A stretch of DNA of 64,000 bases from contig CAWCSA010000024.1 in NCBI GenBank assembly GCA_963798015.1, positions 62,001 to 126,000 on the forward strand, given 5' to 3'. Positions 26,801-37,320 of this stretch are shown here, piece after piece. The notes under the pieces are model-generated. The model was given only the letters and a program-made list of their open reading frames with translations. It did not search any database and was not told the origin of the DNA. A program made the translations under genes and the position numbers. The number at the start of each line of letters is the position of its first letter. The first letter of the stretch is position 1. Origin of the DNA: Roseiarcus sp963798015 (GTDB lineage: Bacteria > Pseudomonadota > Alphaproteobacteria > Rhizobiales > Beijerinckiaceae).

Positions 26801-28609
26801 ATGCCGCCCCTTCTACAATTGCGAGACATTGGTCTGACCCTCGGCGGCGCGCCGCTCCTGGACGGGGCGGAGCTGTCGATTTCCGCCGGCGACCGGATCG
26901 CCGTCGTCGGGCGCAACGGATCGGGCAAGTCGACCCTGTTTCGCATTGCCGGCGGCCAATTGACGGCTGATAGGGGAAGTCGCTTCGTTCAGCCTTCTGC
27001 GCGCCTCGCCTATTTGCCGCAGGAGCCGGACATGTCCGGCTTCGCCACCACGCTCGATTATATCTTTGCGGGGCTCAGCGACTTCGACAACCCGTATGCC
27101 GCCCGAGCCATGATGGAAGAACTCGGGCTGGACCCCGAGGCAGATCCGGCCAGCCTTTCGGGCGGCGAAGCGCGCCGCGCGGCTTTGGTCAGGATCTTGA
27201 GCCCGGAGCCTGAGATTCTGCTGCTCGACGAGCCGACCAATCATCTCGACCTGGTCGCGATCGAATGGCTGGAGGCGCATCTCGCGAACATGCGTTCGGC
27301 GCTGGCGCTGATCAGCCACGACAAGCGGCTGCTGGCCGACTTGACCCGCGCCACGATCTGGCTCGATCGCGGCCGCACCCGTCGTCTCGATCAGGGTTTT
27401 GGGGCGTTCGAAGCCTGGCGCGATGTGAAGCTCGAGGAGGAGGAGCTCGAGCGCCACAAGCTCGACCGCAAGATCGTCAACGAAGAGCATTGGATGCGCT
27501 ACGGCGTGACTGCGCGTCGCAAGCGCAACATGCGGCGTGTCGGAGAGCTTGCCGATCTCAGAAGCGAGCGCCGCGAAGCCCTGCGGTCGGTCGGCGTCGC
27601 CGCCATGATCGCGCAAGACACCAAAGCGTCGGGCGCGTTGGTGATCGACGCCCAGAAGATCAGCAAATCTTATGACGATCGCGCAATCGTGCGCGACTTT
27701 TCGATGCGCGTCATGCGCCGTGACAGAATCGGCGTCGTCGGCGCCAACGGGGCTGGCAAAACTACGCTTATCAACCTTTTGGCCGGCGCGCTCGAACCGG
27801 ACTCAGGCTCGGTGCGTCTCGGCGCGAATGTCACGATGGCCACGCTCGATCAGCAGCGCGCTTCGCTCGAGCCGACCACGACGCTCGTGGATGCGCTAAC
27901 GGGCGGCGGCAGCGACTATGTGACGATCAATGGCGAGCGCCGGCATGTCATGGGTTACATGCGGGACTTTCTGTTTCCACCCGAGCAGGCCCGAACGCCG
28001 ATCGGCAAATTGTCCGGCGGAGAGCGGGGGCGCTTGATGCTCGCCATAGCGCTCGCGAAGCCTTCCAACCTGATCGTTCTCGACGAGCCGACCAACGATC
28101 TCGACATCGAGACGCTCGATCTCCTGCAGGAGCTGCTCGGTGATTATTCCGGCACGATCCTGATCGTCAGTCACGATCGCGATTTCCTCGATCGGGTGGC
28201 GACGTCGGTCATTGTCGGCGACGGCGCCGGGCGCTGGGTCGAATACGCTGGCGGCTATTCGGATATGGTCGCGCAGCGCGGCTATGGGCTCGCCGGTCCG
28301 CTCGCCGGCCCGGTCGAAGCGACGGTGGCAAGGCGCGAGAAACAGTCTTCGGAACGGGCCGCGCCTAAGCGCAAGATGGCATTTAAGGAGAAACGGGCAC
28401 TCGAGACGCTGCCGGGTCGAATTGAGAAGCTCCGCGCCGATCTTGGCGCGCTTGATCGCAAGCTGGCCGACGCCGACTTTCCGGCCCGTCAGCCTGCCGC
28501 ATTCAAGGCCGCGACCAACGCTTATGCCCAATTGCGCGACGAGCTAAACGGCGCGGAGGACGAGTGGCTGGGACTGGAGATGCTGCGCGAGGAACTCGAG
28601 CAGCAGTAG
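26801..28609 (+). CDS. ABC-F family ATPase (Uup-like)
   Basis: A 602-residue soluble protein with two ABC domains and no membrane part. Domain 1: GRNGSGKST, signature LSGGEARRAAL, LLDEPTNHLD. Domain 2: GANGAGKTT, LSGGERGRLML, VLDEPTNDLD. The linker (about 215-270) is basic and helical, and a C-terminal coiled-coil-like stretch rich in Lys, Arg and Glu (about 515-602) resembles the Uup DNA-binding tail. ABC-F proteins act on ribosomes; Uup also affects transposon excision and replication intermediates. Divergent from pgi. Confidence 0.92.
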   Translation: MPPLLQLRDIGLTLGGAPLLDGAELSISAGDRIAVVGRNGSGKSTLFRIAGGQLTADRGSRFVQPSARLAYLPQEPDMSGFATTLDYIFAGLSDFDNPYAARAMMEELGLDPEADPASLSGGEARRAALVRILSPEPEILLLDEPTNHLDLVAIEWLEAHLANMRSALALISHDKRLLADLTRATIWLDRGRTRRLDQGFGAFEAWRDVKLEEEELERHKLDRKIVNEEHWMRYGVTARRKRNMRRVGELADLRSERREALRSVGVAAMIAQDTKASGALVIDAQKISKSYDDRAIVRDFSMRVMRRDRIGVVGANGAGKTTLINLLAGALEPDSGSVRLGANVTMATLDQQRASLEPTTTLVDALTGGGSDYVTINGERRHVMGYMRDFLFPPEQARTPIGKLSGGERGRLMLAIALAKPSNLIVLDEPTNDLDIETLDLLQELLGDYSGTILIVSHDRDFLDRVATSVIVGDGAGRWVEYAGGYSDMVAQRGYGLAGPLAGPVEATVARREKQSSERAAPKRKMAFKEKRALETLPGRIEKLRADLGALDRKLADADFPARQPAAFKAATNAYAQLRDELNGAEDEWLGLEMLREELEQQ

Positions 28610-28616
28610 AGCGGCG

Positions 28617-28814
28617 TCAGTTCGAAAATTGCCGGCCTTCTAACCGCTCCAGAAGTTCGATCGCATCCCGCGTCGAGAGGATCACCGCGCGAGATTGGGC
28701 TATCGAGTCCTCGACTTCGACGACCAGACGTCGAAGGAGAGTGAGGGGCTGATGATCCTCGACCCGCCACGCGTGGAAGCGGGGATGGAAACTCGCTGAA
28801 CGGGCTTCTGTCAC
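28617..28814 (-). CDS. small hypothetical protein
   Basis: A 65-residue frame with a GTG start preceded by GGAGGA at a proper distance, the main reason to list it. The sequence is largely helical: LLRRLVVEVEDSIAQSRAVILSTRDAIELLERLEG. It converges on the ABC-F gene with a 7-base gap. No family is recognised, and the evidence is limited to the ribosome-binding site and the amphipathic helix. Confidence 0.45.
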   Translation of the reverse strand: MTEARSASFHPRFHAWRVEDHQPLTLLRRLVVEVEDSIAQSRAVILSTRDAIELLERLEGRQFSN

Positions 28815-29077
28815 GGGTTCCTCCAGCGGGAAGACGGCCGAGCAACCCGGACGGCGGAAAATGGTTCCATGTCGCCGTCATGGAAAGTCGACAGGGTTAA
28901 CGGATGATTATCCCGGTTGGGGTCAGTTCCTCGCCATCCTGTTTGGAGGCGGGCGTTGCGCTGGGGTCTTAGCCGGTCGGATGGGAAGACGAGCGACGTC
29001 GCGGCCGATCTCGCTTCTTCGCGACGCTTGAGGACGCTGCGGTTGGATTGAGGCGTACGGAAGGAAAATGCCTCAGA

Positions 29078-29360
29078 CGACAATCTATTGCTGAAAATAC
29101 GAAAGGAGGGTAAGCTTGTCCCATGAACGAGATCCTGAGCTTCCCCATGGTCTCGACCACGCCCGCCCGCTTCGCTGGCCCGACGCGAGGGCAGAAGCGA
29201 CGCGAAAAACTTTTGCGCCGTTTATCCCGCGTAATTCGTTGATAAGTCACGTTTCGGACGAGAGAATCCAAGGAAATCCAAGGAAATCCAATAGCCAGAA
29301 ACGGGGGTTTTCGCCGTGGAGGGGTAGGGCGCCAAGACAATCCAAATTTGATCGACCGCA
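29078..29360. repeat. dispersed AATCCAAGG repeat element, copy C
   Basis: The 594-base gap 28815-29408 has no convincing gene in its left part and a repeat copy in its right part. It starts GACGACAATCTATTGCTG, contains AATTCGTTGATAAGTCACG followed by GAATCCAAGGAAATCCAAGG, and ends in GACAATCCAAATTTG. Orientation is as in copy A. The minus-strand frame reads FPWISLDSLVRNVTYQRITR. The left part (28815-29077) shows nothing recognisable. Confidence 0.72.
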
Positions 29361-29408
29361 TCAATTACACTGGTTGAATATGGAGAAACTCTAGCGCTTT
29401 AGCTGCAT

Positions 29409-30440
29409 TCAGCGCCTCGCGCCGCGCTGCCGGGAGGCAAGCGCCCATAAAGCGCGGGTGGCCAGAACCTCGGCCAGTCGCGTCTCGGTCCGAACGCGGG
29501 CGCTGGCCTGCCGGACGGCGGGCAGGCGCTCGGCGATCGACCCCGTCGTCCAGCGTTCGGCCTGTTTGGCCAAAGCGCGCCGCGCCGATATCGGCAACTT
29601 CACGAAGAGCGCCTGGCACGCGGCCTCGAACGGCCGGCCCTGATCCATCTCAAGCCTGAGCCGGTGCAGAAGCGTCAATCGCGCGACAAGCCGGATCATC
29701 AGATAGTCCGCGTCGCCCCCGTCGTGAAAGTATCGAGCGACCGCCGTCTCGACCGCGGGCAGATCGCCGAGCAGGGCCTCGTCGATGACGTCGTCGAGGT
29801 TGGATGGTGCGGCGTCCGCGACAATCGCCTCAACGTCTTCCGCGGTGATCTGGGACTGACCTTGCGCATAAAGCATGAGCTTCGTGATCTCGCCGCGTGT
29901 CGTTCGGCGGTCGGCGCCGACCATGTGGACGAGGGCCGCGCGCGCGTCGGGCGTGATCGCCAGCCCCGCGGCGCGGGCTTCCGAATTGATGAGGGATTCA
30001 AGGCTGCTCGAATCGTCGGGATAGCACTCGATCGAAGCGCGCGCGGCCGACCCCTCGAACGCGGACCTTAAGCCGGTTCCCTTCTTGAGTTGCCCAGCCT
30101 TGATGACGATTGTGCAATCCGTCGGCGGCCGGGTGAACAAAGGCTCGAGCGCCGGCAGGAGATCGCGTCCCTGAGCATCGATCCAGATCGCCCGGTCGCC
30201 GCCGAACATCGAGATCGCATAGGCTTCGTCGGCAAGGCCGCCCGGATCGCGCGCGATCGCATCGCCCTCGAGGCGCACAAGGCGCATCGGGTCCGCCTCG
30301 TCGCCGATGCGGCTGCGAATGATGGCCTTCACCCGTTCGTGCGTAAGTCCCTCGTCGAGCCCGTGAACCAGGTAGAAGCGAATCTCCTTTGGCAATCGCT
30401 GAATGAAGCCGTCAGCGGCGGCGCTGCTCACTATGCTCAT
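29409..30440 (-). CDS. holA: DNA polymerase III subunit delta
   Basis: A 343-residue clamp-loader delta subunit. Seen are FYLVHGLDEGLTHERVKAI at the N-terminus (the Walker-A-like but ATP-free region), FGGDRAIWIDAQGRDLLPAL, and the C-terminal helical collar segment SNLDDVIDEALLGDLPAVETAVARYFHDGG. Delta opens the beta clamp during loading. The ATG at 30440 is preferred to an upstream one that would translate a CCCGCGTGCGCGGG palindrome. In related genomes holA commonly follows parB with lptE and leuS; here it is about 9 kb away and without leuS. Confidence 0.85.
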   Translation of the reverse strand: MSIVSSAAADGFIQRLPKEIRFYLVHGLDEGLTHERVKAIIRSRIGDEADPMRLVRLEGDAIARDPGGLADEAYAISMFGGDRAIWIDAQGRDLLPALEPLFTRPPTDCTIVIKAGQLKKGTGLRSAFEGSAARASIECYPDDSSSLESLINSEARAAGLAITPDARAALVHMVGADRRTTRGEITKLMLYAQGQSQITAEDVEAIVADAAPSNLDDVIDEALLGDLPAVETAVARYFHDGGDADYLMIRLVARLTLLHRLRLEMDQGRPFEAACQALFVKLPISARRALAKQAERWTTGSIAERLPAVRQASARVRTETRLAEVLATRALWALASRQRGARR

Positions 30441-30507
30441 GGCGTCGCCCTCAACCGCGACATCCGGATGCTTGCGAAAGGGGCGCCCAGCGAGACTTTG
30501 CCGAGGC

Positions 30508-30540
30508 TCTAAATTCCCGCGTGCGCGGGAACGACAAGAC
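30508..30540. repeat. short palindromic intergenic repeat
   Basis: TTCCCGCGTGCGCGGGAA in the holA-leuB gap is one of several inverted repeats in the window related to the ATTCCCGC...GCGGGAAT vocabulary (compare 41.5 and 45.3 kb). Such elements are common in alphaproteobacterial intergenic DNA. Confidence 0.6.
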
Positions 30541-30682
30541 GGCCGGCTGTGATCCCATCTCATAGCGCGTTGCTCCGACCGCCAATGTCGGCCGCGCCGG
30601 TTGCGCCCAAGCCGGGCTTTCGCGTTGGCAGGAAATCGTCTAGCACACGACCCCGCATCCCCCTGACATAACGTGACGGACC

Positions 30683-31795
30683 ATGGCGACTTTCAAGCTC
30701 CTGCTCTTTCCTGGCGATGGCATCGGCCCCGAGGTTATGGCCGAACTCGAGAAGATTATCGATCATTTCAATAGCGAGGGCGTCGCCAAATTCGAGATCG
30801 AGAAAGGCCTGGTCGGCGGCGGCGCGTACGACACGCACGGCAAGGCGATCAGCGACTCGGACATGGAGCTCGCGCAAGCGGCCGACGCGATTTTCTTGGC
30901 GGCCGTCGGGGGTCCGAAATGGGACGGCGTTCCCTACGACGTCCGCCCCGAGGCGGGATTGCTGCGACTGCGCAAGGAGCTCAGCCTTTACGCCAACTTG
31001 AGGCCGGCGATCTGCTACCCGGCGCTGGCTTCGGCTTCATCGCTCAAGACCGAAGTGGTCGAAGGGCTCGACATCATGATCGTGCGCGAGCTCACCGGCG
31101 GTGTGTATTTTGGCGAGCCGAAGCAAATCACGGACCTTGGCAACGGTCAGCGGCGCGCGATCGACACTCAGGTCTACGACACCTACGAAATCGAACGGAT
31201 CGGACGGACGGCTTTTGAGCTGGCGCGCAACCGCGACAATAGGGTCACCTCGGCCGAGAAGCGCAATGTGATGAAGTCCGGCGTGCTGTGGAACGAGGTC
31301 ATGACCGCCTTGCACAAACGTGAGTTTTCGGACGTCAAGCTCGAGCATCAGCTTGCCGACGCGCTTGGCATGCAGCTTGTCCGCTGGCCGAAGCAGTTCG
31401 ACGTCATCGTCACCGACAATCTGTTTGGCGATATGCTGTCCGATGTTGCCGCGATGCTGACGGGTTCGCTGGGCATGCTGCCTTCCGCCTCGCTTGGCGA
31501 CGTCGATCCTAAGAGCGGGCGGCGGAAGGCGCTCTACGAGCCGGTTCACGGATCGGCGCCGGACATCGCTGGCAAGGGAGTCGCCAACCCGATCGCCATG
31601 ATCGGGTCGTTCGGCATGGCCTTGCGCTATTCCTTCGGACTTCATGCCGCCGCCGACCGGGTCGACGCCGCAATCGCCGGCGTGCTCGCCGCTGGGTTCC
31701 GAACCGCCGACATCCGCGGCGAAGAAGAAGCCGCAGTGTCGACGAGCGAAATGGGCGACGCCATCGTCGCCGAGCTCCAGCGGAATCCCGGTTAG
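30683..31795 (+). CDS. leuB: 3-isopropylmalate dehydrogenase
   Basis: A 370-residue enzyme of leucine synthesis that oxidises and decarboxylates 3-isopropylmalate using NAD. Landmarks are LFPGDGIGPEVMAE, AVGGPKWD, NLRPAICYP, DIMIVRELTGGVYFGEP and the NAD/metal motif DNLFGDMLSDVAAMLTGSLGMLPSASLG, followed by YEPVHGSAPDIAGKG. Full length. leuC and leuD are not beside it. Divergent from holA; metX follows after 142 bases. Confidence 0.97.
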   Translation: MATFKLLLFPGDGIGPEVMAELEKIIDHFNSEGVAKFEIEKGLVGGGAYDTHGKAISDSDMELAQAADAIFLAAVGGPKWDGVPYDVRPEAGLLRLRKELSLYANLRPAICYPALASASSLKTEVVEGLDIMIVRELTGGVYFGEPKQITDLGNGQRRAIDTQVYDTYEIERIGRTAFELARNRDNRVTSAEKRNVMKSGVLWNEVMTALHKREFSDVKLEHQLADALGMQLVRWPKQFDVIVTDNLFGDMLSDVAAMLTGSLGMLPSASLGDVDPKSGRRKALYEPVHGSAPDIAGKGVANPIAMIGSFGMALRYSFGLHAAADRVDAAIAGVLAAGFRTADIRGEEEAAVSTSEMGDAIVAELQRNPG

Positions 31796-31937
31796 CGTCC
31801 GGCGAGCCACGCCAGGCGCTCCATTTCAGCCCGCGCCAGTAACACGAAGCTTGCATCGCGCCTCTTTCCTCTATAACAAACGATCTGTTCGACAAAGAGA
31901 ACAGGCTGTCTGTTGATAATGTGAGAAGGCGGGATCG

Positions 31938-33106
<1,169 letters not shown>

Positions 33107-33110
<4 letters not shown>

Positions 33111-33736
33111 ACTTTGCTCGACACCCTGCCCCGCCGCGCGTCGACCTGTTGCGCGTGGCGGAACTTGTCGCGCCCAAGTCCCGCGTGCTCGACGTCGGCT
33201 GTGGCGATGGGGCATTGTTGCGCCTCCTGGCCGAGGAGCGGAGCGTCGACGGGCGGGGCATCGAGCTCTCCCAGCATGGCGTGAACGATTGCGTCGCCAA
33301 GGGATTGTCGGTGATTCAGGGCGACGCTGACGCCGACCTCGTCGATTACCCGGACGACGCTTTCGACTACGTCATCCTGTCGCAGACGTTGCAGGCGACG
33401 CGTCAACCTCGCGTCGTGCTCGAACACATGCTGCGCATCGGCCGGCGGGCGATCGTTTCAGTGCCGAATTTCGGCCATTGGCGCATCCGGGCCCAGGTCG
33501 CCTTCCTTGGCCGCATGCCAGTAACGAAGAGCCTTACCCATTCCTGGTACGACACGCCGAACATCCATTTCTGCACCATCGCCGATTTCGTGGCGCTGGC
33601 GCGCGACGTCGGCGCGACGATCGACAAGAGCGTCGCACTTGATCTCGCCGGCCAGCCGCTGCATCGGATCTTCTCGCCGTGGGCATGGAATCTGCTGGGC
33701 GATCAGGCGATTTTTCTCCTGCATCGCAAGCGCTGA
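33107..33736 (+). CDS. metW: methionine biosynthesis protein MetW
   Basis: A 209-residue class I methyltransferase-fold protein with the SAM loop VLDVGCGDGALLRLL, the family block GRGIELSQHGVNDCVAKGLSVIQGDAD and VSVPNFGHWRIRAQ. The TTG start overlaps the metX stop (TTGA), and MetX-MetW pairs commonly function together in homoserine acylation. MetW is needed for full MetX activity in several proteobacteria. Confidence 0.95.
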
Positions 33737-33805
33737 CGCCGCGCGCGTTGACAGCGTCTTCGTCGCGCCGTCAACTGGCGGCTGTTTGCAAGGAGCCTCA
33801 TCCCG

Positions 33806-34972
33806 ATGCCGATCCGCTCCGACATCACCGACCTCGTTCCCGACGTTCGAACTTGGCGCCGGGAGCTCCATCAGAATCCCGAGCTCATGTATGACGTCGA
33901 GGAGACGGCGAAATTCGTCGCTGACCGCCTTCGCGTGTTCGGCTGCGACGAGGTCAAAACCGCAATCGGCCGCACTGGCGTCGTCGGCGTGATCCGCGGC
34001 GCCAAGGGATCGAGTTCGCGGGCGATTGGGCTGCGCGCGGATATGGATGCGCTGCCGATTGAAGAAGAGACCAACCTCCCCTATCGCTCCAAGGTTCCAG
34101 GCAAAATGCACGCCTGCGGCCACGACGGCCACACCGCCATGCTGCTCGGCGCGGCCCAGCGCCTCGCGCAGACACGCGATTTCGCGGGCGCCGCTGTCGT
34201 CATCTTCCAGCCGGCCGAGGAGGGGGGCGCGGGCGCTATGGCGATGATCGACGACGGACTGATGGATACGTTCGGCATCGAGCAAGTCTTTGGCATGCAC
34301 AATTGGCCCGGCGCGCCGGTTGGCTCGTTCGGCCTTCGCAAGGGCCCGCTGATGGCGTCGGCCGATGAGATCACGATCACGATCGAAGGCAAGGGCGGGC
34401 ACGGAGCGATGCCGCATCAAGGCATCGACCCGGTCGTCGTGGGTGCGCAGATCGTGATCGCCTTGCAGACCATCGCGTCGCGCAATGTCGATCCGCTCGA
34501 TTCCTGCGTCGTCTCGATCACGCGCTTTCAGGCCGGCACGGCCAACAACATCATCCCGCAATCGGCCTGGCTCAACGGAACGGTTCGCACGCTGAAAGCC
34601 GCGACCCGCGACCTGGTCGAAAAGCGAATCCACGCGATCGCGATCGCTCTTGCCGCGGCAAGCGGCGCGACGGCGCGCGTCGACTACCGTCGCGGCTATC
34701 CGCCCACCGTCAATCATGGCGATCAGACCGACTTTGCGGCGACCATTGCGCGCAAGGTCGCAGGCGAACGCCATGTCGAGGCGAACGTCCCCCCGACCAT
34801 GGGCTCGGAGGACTTCGCCTTCATGCTCGAGGCGCGGCCTGGCGCATTCATCTTCATCGGCAACGGGGACAGTGCGATGCTGCATCACCCGGCTTACGAT
34901 TTCAACGATGAGGTCCTGCCCTATGGGATGAGCTACTGGGTCGAATTGGTGGAGACGGCGCTCGCGCCCTGA
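33806..34972 (+). CDS. M20-family amidohydrolase
   Basis: A 388-residue cytoplasmic metallo-hydrolase. Metal ligands are visible in MHACGHDGHTAM, FQPAEEGG and the final HHPAYDFND; the dimerisation domain holds KGGHGAMPHQGIDP. The family (hippurate hydrolase, N-acyl amino acid deacylases) removes acyl groups from amino acids or auxin conjugates; the exact substrate is not clear. It follows metW after 69 bases on the same strand and may be co-transcribed. Confidence 0.92.
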   Translation: MPIRSDITDLVPDVRTWRRELHQNPELMYDVEETAKFVADRLRVFGCDEVKTAIGRTGVVGVIRGAKGSSSRAIGLRADMDALPIEEETNLPYRSKVPGKMHACGHDGHTAMLLGAAQRLAQTRDFAGAAVVIFQPAEEGGAGAMAMIDDGLMDTFGIEQVFGMHNWPGAPVGSFGLRKGPLMASADEITITIEGKGGHGAMPHQGIDPVVVGAQIVIALQTIASRNVDPLDSCVVSITRFQAGTANNIIPQSAWLNGTVRTLKAATRDLVEKRIHAIAIALAAASGATARVDYRRGYPPTVNHGDQTDFAATIARKVAGERHVEANVPPTMGSEDFAFMLEARPGAFIFIGNGDSAMLHHPAYDFNDEVLPYGMSYWVELVETALAP

Positions 34973-34975
34973 CTG

Positions 34976-35105
34976 GCGACCCCTTTCCCGCCGGGAGAAG
35001 GTGGCGGGCGTAGCCCGCCGGATGAGGGAACCACCGCCAAAGGGTAGCCGCGCTTCGCGCGAACCTCACCCCGACCCTCTCCCGTTGGAGAGGGGGAACG
35101 GATCC
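34976..35105. repeat. palindromic repeats of the CCGGATGAGG/CCTTCTCCC type
   Basis: After the amidohydrolase stop the sequence runs through nested inverted repeats: CCCGCCGGGAGAAGG, GGCGGGCGTAGCCCGCC, GGATGAGG, and further CCTCTCCCGTTGGAGAGG. The vocabulary is that of the insert in hrpB. No gene lies between 34973 and the IS at 35435. Confidence 0.7.
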
Positions 35106-35149
35106 CCTCTGCCGCCGACTTCGGCATAAATACAACCTAACAGCGAGCT

Positions 35150-35290
35150 CCGTCCAAATAAATCCAAGGAAAACCAAAGGAATCCAAGGAAAAAAGCTTG
35201 GATTTCCTTGGATTCCTTTGGTCGAATTGTGACTTTTCAGAGGGTTACAGCGAATCCAAATAAAAAATTCCCCTCAGCCTCAACTCGCGT
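35150..35290. repeat. dispersed AATCCAAGG repeat element, copy D (partial) with long hairpin
   Basis: A shorter, diverged copy oriented as copy B: GGATTTCCTTGGATTCC, then TGTGACTTTTCAGAGGGTTAC, matching the core of the family. It has gained a perfect 20-bp inverted repeat: ACCAAAGGAATCCAAGGAAA (35173-35192) pairs with 35203-35222 across a 10-base loop. Confidence 0.65.
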
Positions 35291-35434
35291 TCAAGGTTGT
35301 GGTCCAAACCTCTCGCTCGCCCTTCGCCGCTCCATTTCGCTAGGATCGCAGGCCGACCAGCGGCCAGCTTTATTCCGATGAAGGGAAATAAACTAGCACA
35401 GAGTACCGCTTTAGAAAAGCTCTTGCCGACTTAT

Positions 35435-36822
35435 TGTCGGTAGCAGACGATATGTCCGGTTTAGGTAGCGCACGATCTGTCCGGTAGATCCGGCCCTTTT
35501 TGGAGGGGTTGGATGCGCTGGACAGAAGCCCTTCAGGGTGTGCGCATGACGGTGTTTTTGAACGTTCTGAACCGCTGGGAATCGGCGGAGCTGAACCAGG
35601 AAGAGGCGGCTGAGTTGCTCGGCGTGAGCGAGCGGACGTTCCGGCGCTGGACGCGGCGTTACGAAGAGGAAGGCGAGGCTGGGCTTGTCGACCGCCGGCT
35701 CGGCCAGGCGTCGGGCAGGCGGGTTCCCGCCGATCGGGCGGAGGAAGTGGAGCGGCTTTACCGCGAGCGCTACCAGGGTTTTATGGTCAAGCACTTCCAC
35801 GAGCATCTCAAGGATCACGGCTTCGGCTGGGGCTACACCTGGACGAAGCTGCATCTTCAGTGGGCGGGCGTTGTGGCGAAGGCGCCGCGCAAGGGCGCCC
35901 ACCGGCGCAAGCGCGAGCGGCGGCCACTGCCGGGCATGATGCTGCACCAGGACGGCTCGCGCCACGAATGGCTCGAGGGCCAGCCGGCGCTCGACCTGAT
36001 CGTGACGCTCGACGATGCGACGGGGGCGATCTATTCGGCCTTTCTCATCGAGGAGGAGGGCACGGCCTCGACCTTCCGGGCGCTGAAGGAGGTTTTCGCC
36101 GAGCACGGCCTGCCGATGAGCCTCTATACGGATCGCGGCTCGCACTATTTCCGCACCACCAAGGCCGGCGAGATCGACCGCGGCTCACCGACCCAGGTCG
36201 GGCGAGCCCTTGAGCAGCTCGGAATCGAGCATATCGGGGCTTTCTCTCCCCAGGCCCGTGGCCGTTCGGAACGGATGTTCGGCACGCTTCAGGGCCGGCT
36301 GCCCAAGGAGCTCCGGCTCGCCGGCATAACCGATGTGGAGGCGGCCAACGCCTTCATCCGCGACCGCTATCTGCCGGAACACAACGCCCGCTTTGCGGTC
36401 GATCCGGCCGGCGAGGGTTCAGCCTTCACGCTTATTCCGGGCGTCGACCTCGACGAGATTCTCTGCGTGCAGGAGGAACGCCAGGTCATGAACGACAATT
36501 GCGTGTCCTACCGGACGCTGAAACTGCAGATCCCCGAAAGCCCGATGCGGCCCCATTTCGTCAAGGCGCGGGTCAAGGTCCACGTCTACCCCGACGGCTC
36601 CCACGCCCTCTTCCACGGGCCCCGCTGCATCGGCCGATATGACCAGAACGGAGCGATCAGAGATGCGAAAAACGCCGCTTAAATCCGCTCGGCGGCGAAG
36701 CCCTCGTGGACGGCATGGACAAGCCTCCGGCTTGCCCACCCCGCCCACGAGGCAGAACAGAACCAGCAGAAGCGGACATATGATGGGCTACCAAAACCGG
36801 ACAACTTAATTCGCTATCGACA
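35435..36822 (+). mobile_element. insertion sequence, ISNCY/IS1202-like, copy 2
   Basis: A 1388-bp element nearly identical to the one at 23.6 kb. It is bordered by a perfect 16-bp direct repeat GCTCTTGCCGACTTAT (35419-35434 and 36823-36838), the target duplication, which fixes its ends at TGTCGG and ATCGACA. A duplication this long is unusual for an IS and fits what I recall of IS1202-type elements. It sits in gene-poor DNA beside a DUF3574 pseudogene. Confidence 0.95.
35513..36682 (+). CDS. IS transposase (DDE, integrase-core type), copy 2
   Basis: A 389-residue transposase with the same HTH and DDE residues as copy 1 (MMLHQDGSRHEW, SLYTDRGSHYF, RSERMFGTLQGRL). It differs by loss of one Ile codon (HEHLKDHG), Thr to Met in QGFMVKH, and a block of changes giving GITDVEAANAFIRDRYL. 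The reading frame is intact. Confidence 0.92.
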   Translation: MRWTEALQGVRMTVFLNVLNRWESAELNQEEAAELLGVSERTFRRWTRRYEEEGEAGLVDRRLGQASGRRVPADRAEEVERLYRERYQGFMVKHFHEHLKDHGFGWGYTWTKLHLQWAGVVAKAPRKGAHRRKRERRPLPGMMLHQDGSRHEWLEGQPALDLIVTLDDATGAIYSAFLIEEEGTASTFRALKEVFAEHGLPMSLYTDRGSHYFRTTKAGEIDRGSPTQVGRALEQLGIEHIGAFSPQARGRSERMFGTLQGRLPKELRLAGITDVEAANAFIRDRYLPEHNARFAVDPAGEGSAFTLIPGVDLDEILCVQEERQVMNDNCVSYRTLKLQIPESPMRPHFVKARVKVHVYPDGSHALFHGPRCIGRYDQNGAIRDAKNAA

Positions 36823-36908
36823 GCTCTTGCCGACTTATTCTCGGCTGAGGTCGTCGCTTCGACCGGATCGGCAGTTGCTTCGGATAGGATGACAGGACGC
36901 GCGGGACG

Positions 36909-37320
36909 TTAGAAGGCGGCGCAGACCGTCGTGTCGACGCGCAAGGGCGCGTCCTCCTGATTAAATTGCTTCTCGTAGGCGTCGCGCACCGCCTCGATTT
37001 TCTCTTCGCTCGTGGCGTCGGTTTGGAGGATGAGAAGCACACAATTCTCTTCGCGGTAGATGCGTCCGTCACTGGAGCGCCACTGTCCATGAGCGTCAAA
37101 GACGGTGAGGCCGTCGGGAAATTTTGGCGTCACCTCGGAGTCTAGAAACTGGGACCGCGCCGGCTCGGTGACAACCGAAGTAAAGCTCGAGCTGTTGCAT
37201 CGAATTGGCCGACCCGGGCATCCCTCGGCGCGAGCGGTAGGCGTCGACAGGCGCCGGCGCCCATCAGTGCGATGGCGACCGCAATCCCGCGCGCGATCGG
37301 CAGAGAACGCCGATAAATCC
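36909..37320 (-). pseudogene. DUF3574 lipoprotein remnant, frameshifted
   Basis: Three reading frames on the minus strand together give a DUF3574-like lipoprotein. The last part is open from about 37160 to the stop: SEVTPKFPDGLTVFDAHGQW, GRIYREENCVLLIL and a final LRVDTTVCAAF. The LELYFG segment that should precede it lies in another frame (37176-37193), and a signal-peptide-like IAVAIALMGAGAC with a lipobox lies in a third (about 37245-37285) without a clear start codon. At least two frameshifts are therefore needed. It lies 70 bases from the target duplication of IS copy 2. Confidence 0.7.

Noticed and set aside
31796..31937. SAM riboswitch upstream of metX
   Set aside because: SAM-II elements are common before alphaproteobacterial metX/metA, but the conserved core and pseudoknot pairing could not be recognised here; only a 6-bp CTGTTC/GAACAG hairpin is present.
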